A stretch of 64,000 bases of DNA from assembly GCA_016185345.1 (NCBI GenBank), contig JACPNS010000021.1, positions 62,001-126,000 of the forward strand. The letters are read 5' to 3'. Source of the DNA: Solirubrobacterales bacterium (GTDB taxonomy: Bacteria; Actinomycetota; Thermoleophilia; Solirubrobacterales; JACPNS01). The notes below the pieces were generated by a model that did no database searches, was not told the origin of the DNA, and saw only the letters and a program-made list of their open reading frames with translations. The position numbers were made by a program, and so were the translations under genes. Numbering within the stretch: position 1 is the stretch's first letter; each line of letters starts with the position of its first letter. Shown here in pieces: positions 52,756-59,684 of the stretch.

Positions 52756-53919
52756 GTGTCCATCAACTTTCAGCTTTCCGACGAGCAGAAGCTCATGCAG
52801 GAGACCGCCAAGGATTTCGCCGTCAACGAGATCCGCCCGGTAGCCGAGCACCACGACCGCGACTCAATCTTCCCGCGTGAGATCATCAACAAGGCTTGGG
52901 AGCTGGGCCTGATGAACACAACGATCCCCGAGGCGTACGGCGGAGCAGAACTCGACTTCCTCTCCGGCAGCATCATCGAGGAGCAGCTTTCGTGGGGTTG
53001 CAGCGGTATCGCCACCTCGATCTTCACCAACGGCCTGGCTTCAATGCCGGTCGAGCTCGGCGGATCTGAAGAGATCAAGAAGAAGTACCTCTCGCAGCTC
53101 GTCGAAGAGCCCAAGCTCGCATCGTTCTGCCTGACTGAGCCCGAGGCCGGTTCTGACGTCGCCTCAATGAAGACCACAGCCATCAAGAAGGGCGACAAGT
53201 ACGTCCTCAACGGCTCCAAGTGCTTCATCACCAACGGCTCGCACGCCGACTGGTACACCGTTTACGCCAAGACCGATCCAGACGCGGGCCACCGCGGCAT
53301 CAGCGCCTTCGTAGTTGAGAAGGACTGGGGCGTAGTCGTGGACAAGAAGGAAGACAAGCTCGGTCAGCGCGCGTCAGACACCGCGATGGTCAGCTTCTCT
53401 GACGTTGAGGTCCCCGCAGAGAACCTGCTCGGCGAAGAGAACGCCGGCTTCAAGCTCGCGATGATGACCCTCGACCGCACCCGCCCGGGCGTGGCAGCGA
53501 TGGCAACCGGCATTCAGCAGGCTTCGCTCGACGCAGCAGTTGACTACGCGAAGGAGCGCATCCAGTTTGGCGTGCCGATCGCGATGCACCAGGCAATCCA
53601 GTTCATGATCGCCGACATGGCAACCAAGCTCGAGGCCTCGCGCCTGCTCTACATGAAGAGCGCGTGGCTCCTGGACAACGGCCTGCGCAACTCGCTGGTC
53701 GCCTCACACGCCAAGCGCTTCGCCGCAGACTCCGCCATGGAGACCGCAGTTGACGCCGTCCAGGTCTTCGGAGGCTACGGCTTCATCAAGGAGTACCCGG
53801 TCGAGAAGTTCATGCGTGACGCGAAGATCATGCAGTTGTACGAAGGCACGAGCCAGATCCAGCGCCTCGTCATCGCCAAGGAGACTCTCGCTCCTTCGCG
53901 CGACACGGTTGCTGTCTAG
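52756..53919 (+). CDS. Acyl-CoA dehydrogenase 1
   Basis: 387 residues from the GTG at 52756 with AGGAG 9 bp upstream. N-terminal FQLSDEQKLMQETAKDFAVN; FAD/substrate site FCLTEPEAGSDVASMKTTA; catalytic-base helix and GKRKQFG-like KERIQFGVPIAMHQAIQFMI; C-terminal VFGGYGFIKEYPVEKFMRDA followed by QLYEGTSQIQRLVIA, which includes the catalytic Glu. It oxidises a medium or short-chain acyl-CoA to the enoyl-CoA, handing electrons to ETF. A UUCG-capped terminator follows. Confidence 0.93.
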   Translation: MSINFQLSDEQKLMQETAKDFAVNEIRPVAEHHDRDSIFPREIINKAWELGLMNTTIPEAYGGAELDFLSGSIIEEQLSWGCSGIATSIFTNGLASMPVELGGSEEIKKKYLSQLVEEPKLASFCLTEPEAGSDVASMKTTAIKKGDKYVLNGSKCFITNGSHADWYTVYAKTDPDAGHRGISAFVVEKDWGVVVDKKEDKLGQRASDTAMVSFSDVEVPAENLLGEENAGFKLAMMTLDRTRPGVAAMATGIQQASLDAAVDYAKERIQFGVPIAMHQAIQFMIADMATKLEASRLLYMKSAWLLDNGLRNSLVASHAKRFAADSAMETAVDAVQVFGGYGFIKEYPVEKFMRDAKIMQLYEGTSQIQRLVIAKETLAPSRDTVAV

Positions 53920-53947
53920 TTCGCGACTCGCATCTGGGTTTGATCAG

Positions 53948-53976
53948 GGGCGGTCCTTCGGGGCCGCCCTTTTTTT
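53948..53976 (+). terminator. Intrinsic terminator after acyl-CoA dehydrogenase 1
   Basis: 9-bp GC-rich stem (53948-53956 / 53961-53969, one G-T pair) capped by TTCG, then seven T's. It lies 28 bp past the stop. Confidence 0.95.
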
Positions 53977-54087
53977 CGCGAGCCTCAGGACGATTGGGCA
54001 ACCAAGACGCCGATCGCTACGGGGAGTACTTCGAGCAGTCCGAAGAGTCCCAGAAACGCGACGTAAAGCAACGGCTTTGATCCCAAC

Positions 54088-54255
54088 TCACTCGGCGACG
54101 AACGCGATTCCAAGATCGAGGGCCTGCAGCGCTGGCTTAGGCACCCCGCTTTCATTGAGGCGTTCTATGTGTCGTAGGCGCCTCCGTAGTGACGGGCTGG
54201 ACCATGCGACGAATGTGAGCGCAGTGACGATCTGGAGCGCCGAGGGAGTCACCAC
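54088..54255 (-). pseudogene. Short ORF or remnant of a membrane protein gene
   Basis: From a GTG pair at 54253-54255 the frame reads LQIVTALTFVAWSSPSLRRR, then LRHIERLNESGVPKPALQAL, DLGIAFVAE, stop: a hydrophobic segment and a charged helix that look like protein rather than noise. An in-frame stop lies upstream inside the repeat copy at 54291, so the N-terminus of a longer gene may have been cut by the repeat. No family recognised. Confidence 0.3.
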
Positions 54256-54290
54256 CCCGAATCCTCGCGTCCGGACCGGCGGCCGAGTTG

Positions 54291-54432
54291 CCTGGGCGGT
54301 TCAGGATTGCTCGCGTGGTCCGGGTTTCTTTGTCGATTCCGGCGATGGGGGTGGCTTGGCTTAGGTATGCGGGGTTTCTTCCACAGTCCACCCCGCCGGG
54401 GCAGACTGCGGAAGATTTTTGGCTTTGCTATG
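54291..54432 (+). repeat. Dispersed repeat, copy B
   Basis: Left part GGATTGCTCGCGTGGTC, then TTTCTTTGTCGATTCCGGCG and ATGGGGGTGGCTT (54304-54357); right part GGGGCAGAC...GAAGATTTTTGGCTT (54398-54425). Compared with copy A it has about 55 extra bases between the parts. The left part is matched by copy C in reverse. Confidence 0.6.
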
Positions 54433-54494
54433 CGGATCTCCGACTTCCCACCCCGCTCACGGCCCGCGCCCGACGTCGATCCCACCCAAACGCC

Positions 54495-54555
54495 ATCACC
54501 TCATCGCCGCAATCGACAAAGAATCCCCAGCCACGCGAACAATCCCGCAGCCCCG
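54495..54555 (-). repeat. Dispersed repeat, copy C (inverted relative to B)
   Basis: On the minus strand it reads GGGATTGTTCGCGTGGC, then GGATTCTTTGTCGATTGCGG and CGATGAGGTGATGG, about 80% like the left part of copy B. The two form inverted arms about 145 bp apart. It ends about 24 bp before the DsbA-like start codon. Confidence 0.65.
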
Positions 54556-54578
54556 CCCGCCCGATCTATCCTCACCCC

Positions 54579-55166
54579 ATGCCCCAAGAAGTCACCTTCT
54601 TCTACGACCTCGGCTCCCCCTACGCCTACATCACGGCCGACCGAATCGACGAGCAGTTCGACACATCAATCACCGTCGACTGGGTCCCGGTCCTGCTCGG
54701 CGGAATCTTCAACGCCACCGGCCGCAGCTCCTGGGCTGAAACCGGCGCGCGCGCCGACGGCATCGCCGAGATCGCACAACGCGCGGCCGCATACGGCATG
54801 CCGGCCTTCCGCTACCCCGAGCCTTGGCCCAACAACGGCCTCACCGCCATGCGCGTCGCCACATGGGCGCACAGCGCGGGCGCCGGCCGCCGCTTTGCCC
54901 GCGCGGGCTTCGAGGTCCAGTTCAACGATGGCCTTGCGCTCAGCGAACAGGACAACATCGAACTCGCCGCCCACCGCGCTGGTCTTGACCCCCAGTTCGC
55001 ACTTGAAGCCGCGCAGGATCAGACCGTCAAGCAGGCACTGATCGACAACACCCAGGCGGCGATCGACGTCGGCGCCATCGGCGTCCCTACGATCGTGGTC
55101 GGCAACCAGGCGTTCTGGGGCGACGACAAACTGCACGAGGCAGTTGCCGCGGCGACCGGGCTGTAG
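54579..55166 (+). CDS. DsbA-family oxidoreductase/isomerase (2-hydroxychromene-2-carboxylate isomerase-like)
   Basis: 195 residues from the ATG at 54579; the open frame extends into the repeat region upstream. N-terminal TFFYDLGSPYAYITADRIDE has Ser-Pro-Tyr in place of the CXXC of DsbA, as in the glutathione-dependent HCCA isomerase and FrnE-like groups. The C-terminal GAIGVPTIVVGNQAFWGDDK is the cis-Pro loop. It may act on a thiol adduct or in aromatic breakdown. It precedes the PadR gene by 33 bp. Confidence 0.82.
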   Translation: MPQEVTFFYDLGSPYAYITADRIDEQFDTSITVDWVPVLLGGIFNATGRSSWAETGARADGIAEIAQRAAAYGMPAFRYPEPWPNNGLTAMRVATWAHSAGAGRRFARAGFEVQFNDGLALSEQDNIELAAHRAGLDPQFALEAAQDQTVKQALIDNTQAAIDVGAIGVPTIVVGNQAFWGDDKLHEAVAAATGL

Positions 55167-55198
55167 TCCGAACCGGCCCTGGGCGTATCCTCCCTGGC

Positions 55199-55687
55199 GT
55201 GGCCGCCAAGTCTCCCAAGCGATTGCCGAAGGACGCCGTCGCCAAGGCCGCGGGGGAGGCGACCGAGCAGTATCTGCGCGAGCAGCGCGAGGCCGCCGCG
55301 GGGCCTGAAGCTCCCGTCACGATTCGCAAGCGCGCGGCAAGTGACCCGCTTGCCAACGAACTCCGCAAGCAGCTCCTGCCGCTGCTCGTGCTGCATTTCG
55401 CCAAGCAGGAGCCGACTTACGGCAATCAGCTGATCGACCGCATCACCACGCTCACAGGCGGCGTGCTCACAGTGAATCCCAACACGATGTATCCACTGCT
55501 CAGAGACTTCGAGGCCAAGGGCCTGATCGAAGGGCACTGGGAGCATCCAGAGCGCCGCAGCCGCCGTTTCTACTCGCTCACGCCCGCTGGCGACGCCGAA
55601 CTCGAGCGCCTGACCCCCGGCGCGCATGAGGCTCTCGACGCGCTCGACAGCACGATCGGCCAGATAAAGGGCGAACTCGGCGCCTGA
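55199..55687 (+). CDS. PadR-family transcriptional regulator
   Basis: 162 residues from GTG. After a 50-residue Lys/Ala/Glu-rich leader comes the winged helix: LLPLLVLHFAKQEPTYGNQL, LTVNPNTMYPLLRDFEAKGL, WEHPERRSRRFYSLTPAGDA. The short C-terminal helix would dimerise. It may control the surrounding fatty-acid/aromatic genes; the N-terminal extension is unusual for PadR. Confidence 0.85.
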   Translation: MAAKSPKRLPKDAVAKAAGEATEQYLREQREAAAGPEAPVTIRKRAASDPLANELRKQLLPLLVLHFAKQEPTYGNQLIDRITTLTGGVLTVNPNTMYPLLRDFEAKGLIEGHWEHPERRSRRFYSLTPAGDAELERLTPGAHEALDALDSTIGQIKGELGA

Positions 55688-55780
55688 GCGATTAATCTTC
55701 TGGTTATTGGAACCTACGCGCATCGGAAGCGCGTGCCGTCCCCCATGACGGCTGGTTCACCCTGAAAGGCAGATTTTCCC

Positions 55781-56947
55781 ATGGCAGTAGTGGCACCGGC
55801 CGGTTCACGGCCCCTGTACGAAGACGAGCACCAGGATTACCGCGCGAGCTTTCGCCAGTTCCTCCAGGCCGAAGTGGCCCCGCACCACGAGAAGTGGGGC
55901 GAGGAGCACCTCGTGTCCCGCGAACTCTTCACGAAGGCCGGCGAGAACGGCTTCATCGCGATGGCGGTCGACGAGGAGTACGGCGGATTCGGTGTGGACG
56001 ACTGGCGTTTCAACGCGGTGCTCGCCGAGGAAGCCGCGTACGCGGGCGTCCAGGCATCGTGGATGGGCCCGTCGGTACACACTGACCTCGGACTTCCATA
56101 CATCCGCGCCGCCGCCAACGACGAGCAGAAAGCTCGCTGGTATCCGAAGATCGCGTCAGGCGAAAGCATCCTCGCCCTCGCGATGACTGAACCAGGAACT
56201 GGATCCGACCTCTCCGCCATCAGCACAACTGCTGTGCGCGACGGTGACGACTACATCGTCAACGGCTCCAAGACGTTCATCAGCAACGGCATCCTCGCCG
56301 ATCAGGTCGTGACCGCGGTCCGCACCGGCGATGACCCGCACCAGGGCCTTTCGATGATCGTCATCGACCGCGACACGGAGGGATTCGAGCGCGGAGCCCA
56401 GATTCACAAGCGAGGCCAGCACCAGAACGACACGGCCGAGCTCTTCTTCAACGATGCGCGCGTCCCGGTCGAAAACCTGCTCAGCGAAGAGGGCACCGGC
56501 TTCAGTCAGCTGATGGCCCATCTGATCCCCGAGCGCCTCGGCCTTGCCGTCGGCTCGATCGCGGCCTGCGAAGCAGTCCTCGACCTCACGCTCGAGTACG
56601 CCAAGGAGCGCAAGGCCTTCGGTCGCCCGATCGGCTCGTTCCAGAACTCACGTTTCGTACTCGCAGAGGCGCAGACCAAGGTGACGATCACCCGCACGTG
56701 GATGGACACCGTCGTCCAGAAGTACGTCGACGGAACCTGCACTGTGCAGGAAGCCGCAATGGCCAAGTACTGGACCACGGACCTGATGTCAGAGGTCGCA
56801 GACGTCTGCGTCCAGATGTTTGGCGGGTACGGCTACACCACTGAGTACAAGGTCAGCGAGTACTGGGCTGACGCGCGCGTGAACCGCATTTACGCGGGCA
56901 CCAACGAGATCATGAAGGAACTGATCGGTCGTTCAATGGGCCTCTAG
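55781..56947 (+). CDS. Acyl-CoA dehydrogenase 2
   Basis: 388 residues. Marks: LALAMTEPGTGSDLSAISTT, NGSKTFISNGILADQVVTAV, ERKAFGRPIGSFQNSRFVLA, MFGGYGYTTEYKVSEYWADA, NRIYAGTNEIMKELIGRSMG with the catalytic Glu and FAD site. Most like long-chain or branched-chain acyl-CoA dehydrogenases. It is followed 11 bp later by the fused beta-oxidation enzyme, so the two probably form an operon. Confidence 0.93.
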   Translation: MAVVAPAGSRPLYEDEHQDYRASFRQFLQAEVAPHHEKWGEEHLVSRELFTKAGENGFIAMAVDEEYGGFGVDDWRFNAVLAEEAAYAGVQASWMGPSVHTDLGLPYIRAAANDEQKARWYPKIASGESILALAMTEPGTGSDLSAISTTAVRDGDDYIVNGSKTFISNGILADQVVTAVRTGDDPHQGLSMIVIDRDTEGFERGAQIHKRGQHQNDTAELFFNDARVPVENLLSEEGTGFSQLMAHLIPERLGLAVGSIAACEAVLDLTLEYAKERKAFGRPIGSFQNSRFVLAEAQTKVTITRTWMDTVVQKYVDGTCTVQEAAMAKYWTTDLMSEVADVCVQMFGGYGYTTEYKVSEYWADARVNRIYAGTNEIMKELIGRSMGL

Positions 56948-56958
56948 GCTTCCGAGCC

Positions 56959-58920
56959 ATGAATGTCACCAAAGCAGCCGTAGTTGGCGCGGGCACGATG
57001 GGCGGCGAAATCGCCTTTGTGATCGCTTCGGCCGGCATCCCAGTCCTGCTCAAAGACGTTGACCAGAAGTTTGTCGACCACGGAATTGACAAGGCGACCG
57101 AGCTGCTCGATCGCGCCATCAAGAAGGAAAAGCTCGACGCGGCCGGCAAGACCGCAGTCCTCGAGCTGATCACCGGAACGCTCGACTACGACGGTTTCGG
57201 GGACGTTGACTTCGTGATCGAGGCCGTGCCCGAGCGCATGTCGATCAAGCGATCGGTCTTTGCTGATCTCGATGCCGCCACGCCTGGTCACGCGATTCTC
57301 GCCAGCAACACGAGCGCGCTGTCGATCGATGAGATCGGCGCAGCCACCACCCGCCCCGACAAGGTCGTCGGATTCCACTTCTTCTACCCGGCCAGCTTCA
57401 GCAAGCTCGTCGAGGTGATCGAAGGTGCCCAGACCTCGCCCGAAACCACGACAGCTTCGGTCAACTTCGCGCAGACGATCAAGAAGTCACCGATCAGTTG
57501 CGCAGACGCGCCGGGTTTCGTCGTCAACCGCATCCTCACTGCGAGTCTCGGCGAGATGTTCCGCGCCGCCGACGAGCACGACCTCTCACCTGCCCAGATG
57601 GACGCTGCGGTGGTCAGCCTGAAGACCGCGCCCGCGGGCCCGGCCACGCTGACCGACACGCTCGGTCTCGACACCGTCCTGCACGTGATGGAGCACCTCA
57701 ACGCCGAGCTCGGCGACACGTTCTATGTCGCGCCCAAGCTCAAGGAGCTGGTCGAGGCAGGCAAACTCGGCGCCAAGACGGGCAGCGGCTTCTACGACCC
57801 GGCCGGACAGCCGGGCGAACTACCCGAGATCGATCAGGGCACTGCTGGTGAGCTGGCGCTGCGCAGCGGACTCCGCGCTCTGGTCGAATCGATTCTGATC
57901 ATCGAAGAGGCAGTCGGCAACGCCCGCGAAGTGGACCTCGGAATGATGATGGGAGCCGGGATCGTGCCGGGACCGCTCGCTCAGGCCGACGCGATGGGCC
58001 TCGACAATGCCCTGGCGGCGCTGAGCCACGCTGAGACGCAATGGGGCGAGGGATTCAAGCCGCCGACGCTGCTCAAGCGACTCGTGGCGCAGGGCCGCAC
58101 AGGGAAGGCCGCAGGGCAGGGCTTCTTCGCCTACCCGCAGCCTGCCGAGGGCGAGCAGGCGGAAGTCGTACTGTTCGAGAAGCGCGGGCCCGTCGGTATC
58201 GCCTGGCTCAAGGCAGAGCCGGTCAACCCGATTTCGGCCGAGCTCGTGCGCGACCTCGAGAACGTCTACGAGCGCGCCGAGGCCGACCTGGAGATCAAGA
58301 GCCTCGTGATCGCCAGTGCGAACACCGCGATCTTCAGCGCCGGTGCAAACCTCAAAGCGTTCGCCGCCTTCGGCCCTGACGACGTGGCGAACGCGATCGA
58401 TGCAACCAACGCAATCTTCCGCAAGCTTGAAACCGGCCGCCTCACCACGATCGCGGCGGTCAACGGCGGCGCATTCGGCGGCGGCTGCGAGCTCGCCATG
58501 AGCGCCAACGTGCGCCTCGCAGGCGAATCCGCAACCTTCGGTCAGCCGGAGATCAATCTTGGAATCATTCCGGGTTTCGGCGGATCGCAGCGACTGCCGC
58601 GCCTGGTCGGCAAGGCAGCGGCCTTCGAGATCATCGCCGGCGGCGACAACATCAGCGCATGGCGTGCGCTCGAGATCGGACTGGTCAGCGAAGTTCTGCC
58701 CGACCACGAGCTCTTCGACGCAGCGATCGCGCTCGGCGAGAAGCTCGCCGCGCAGCCGCAGTCAGCAATCCAGCAGATCAAGGGTCTGCTTGACGACCCG
58801 ACGCTCGAGGCGGGAATCGCGCGTGAGCGCGACGCATTCGTTGCAGCGGTCGATTCGCCCGACGGGCGCGAGGGCGTCGCAGCCTTCCTGCAGAAGCGCG
58901 CGCCGAAGTTCACGCAATGA
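56959..58920 (+). CDS. Fused 3-hydroxyacyl-CoA dehydrogenase / enoyl-CoA hydratase (HAD-ECH order)
   Basis: 653 residues. N-terminal NAD-binding domain VVGAGTMGGEIAFVIASAGI, with SNTSALSIDEIGAATTRPDK and VVGFHFFYPASFSKLVEVI; then the two C-terminal HAD helical domains (VNRILTASLGEMFRAA, LRALVESILIIEEAVGNAR). Enoyl-CoA hydratase domain from about 405: oxyanion hole FSAGANLKAF, GAFGGGCELAMSANVRLAGE, FGQPEINLGIIPGFGGSQRL with both catalytic Glu. It performs the second and third beta-oxidation steps. The order HAD then ECH is that of FadN-type proteins, opposite to E. coli FadB. Its stop overlaps the sirtuin ATG. Confidence 0.93.
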   Translation: MNVTKAAVVGAGTMGGEIAFVIASAGIPVLLKDVDQKFVDHGIDKATELLDRAIKKEKLDAAGKTAVLELITGTLDYDGFGDVDFVIEAVPERMSIKRSVFADLDAATPGHAILASNTSALSIDEIGAATTRPDKVVGFHFFYPASFSKLVEVIEGAQTSPETTTASVNFAQTIKKSPISCADAPGFVVNRILTASLGEMFRAADEHDLSPAQMDAAVVSLKTAPAGPATLTDTLGLDTVLHVMEHLNAELGDTFYVAPKLKELVEAGKLGAKTGSGFYDPAGQPGELPEIDQGTAGELALRSGLRALVESILIIEEAVGNAREVDLGMMMGAGIVPGPLAQADAMGLDNALAALSHAETQWGEGFKPPTLLKRLVAQGRTGKAAGQGFFAYPQPAEGEQAEVVLFEKRGPVGIAWLKAEPVNPISAELVRDLENVYERAEADLEIKSLVIASANTAIFSAGANLKAFAAFGPDDVANAIDATNAIFRKLETGRLTTIAAVNGGAFGGGCELAMSANVRLAGESATFGQPEINLGIIPGFGGSQRLPRLVGKAAAFEIIAGGDNISAWRALEIGLVSEVLPDHELFDAAIALGEKLAAQPQSAIQQIKGLLDDPTLEAGIARERDAFVAAVDSPDGREGVAAFLQKRAPKFTQ

Positions 58921-59684
58921 GCCCGAGCGACTCCGTCGCCACGCTCGCCCAAGCCCTCGTAAGCGCCCGTAGCGCCATCGTCCTGACGGGCGCGGGCGTT
59001 TCCGTACCGAGCGGCATCCCTGACTTCCGCACGCCGGAGACGGGGATGTGGGCCAACGTGGACCCGATGGAGGTCGCGCACATCGACACGTTCACCTACG
59101 ACCCAGAGCGCTTCTGGTCGTTCTACGGCGAGCGCTTTGCCTCGCTGGGTGACAAACGCCCCAACGGTGCACACGAAGTGCTCGTCGAGCTGGAGAAACG
59201 TGGCCTGGTCGACGCCGTGATCACCCAGAACATCGACCGCCTGCACCACATGGCAGGCACGCACGATCTGATCGAAGTTCACGGTTCGATCGAGACCTCG
59301 CACTGCCTTGCCTGCGGAGCCGAGTACGAGCTCGAGTGGGTCCGCGATCAGGCCGCCGAGCACGGAATCCCTCGCTGCATCGAATGCGAGACCAAGCCTG
59401 CGCTCAAGCCCGACGTCGTGCTCTTCGGCGAGATGCTTCCCGACGAGGCGATTCAGCGAGCGTTCGAGCTCGCTGCCGGCGCGGACCTGCTGATCGCAAT
59501 CGGCAGCTCGCTGGTTGTTCACCCGGTCGCCGGCCTGCCGACGATCACGCTCAAGAGCGGGGGAGAGGTCGCGCTGGTTACAAACGGTCCGACGCCGTTC
59601 GACCGTGAGGCGTTTGCAAAGCTGGACGGAGACGTCGAGGAAGAGCTGGCCGCGCTGCTCGCCGCCGTCAACGGACTTACTTAG
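58917..59684 (+). CDS. SIR2-family NAD-dependent protein deacylase (sirtuin)
   Basis: 255 residues. GAGVSVPSGIPDFR (NAD), TQNIDRLHHMAGTHDLIEVH (QNID and catalytic His), zinc cysteines CLACG and CIEC, VLFGEMLPDEA, IGSSLVVHPVAGLP. It removes acyl groups from lysines. The ATGA overlap with the beta-oxidation fusion gene suggests that it serves to reverse acylation of proteins by acyl-CoA intermediates. Its stop overlaps the convergent hydrolase's stop by 4 bp. Confidence 0.93.
   Translation: MSPSDSVATLAQALVSARSAIVLTGAGVSVPSGIPDFRTPETGMWANVDPMEVAHIDTFTYDPERFWSFYGERFASLGDKRPNGAHEVLVELEKRGLVDAVITQNIDRLHHMAGTHDLIEVHGSIETSHCLACGAEYELEWVRDQAAEHGIPRCIECETKPALKPDVVLFGEMLPDEAIQRAFELAAGADLLIAIGSSLVVHPVAGLPTITLKSGGEVALVTNGPTPFDREAFAKLDGDVEEELAALLAAVNGLT

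Larger units (their letters stand above)
53977..54578. other. About 600 bp with no intact recognised gene: repeats and a gene remnant
   Basis: Contains the 3' end of a possible small or broken minus-strand gene (54088-54255), a frame downstream of it with one hydrophobic segment (LLYVAFLGLFGLLEVLPVAI, stop at 53985), and two opposite copies of a dispersed repeat. The promoter of the DsbA-like gene must lie in or near copy C. Confidence 0.5.
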
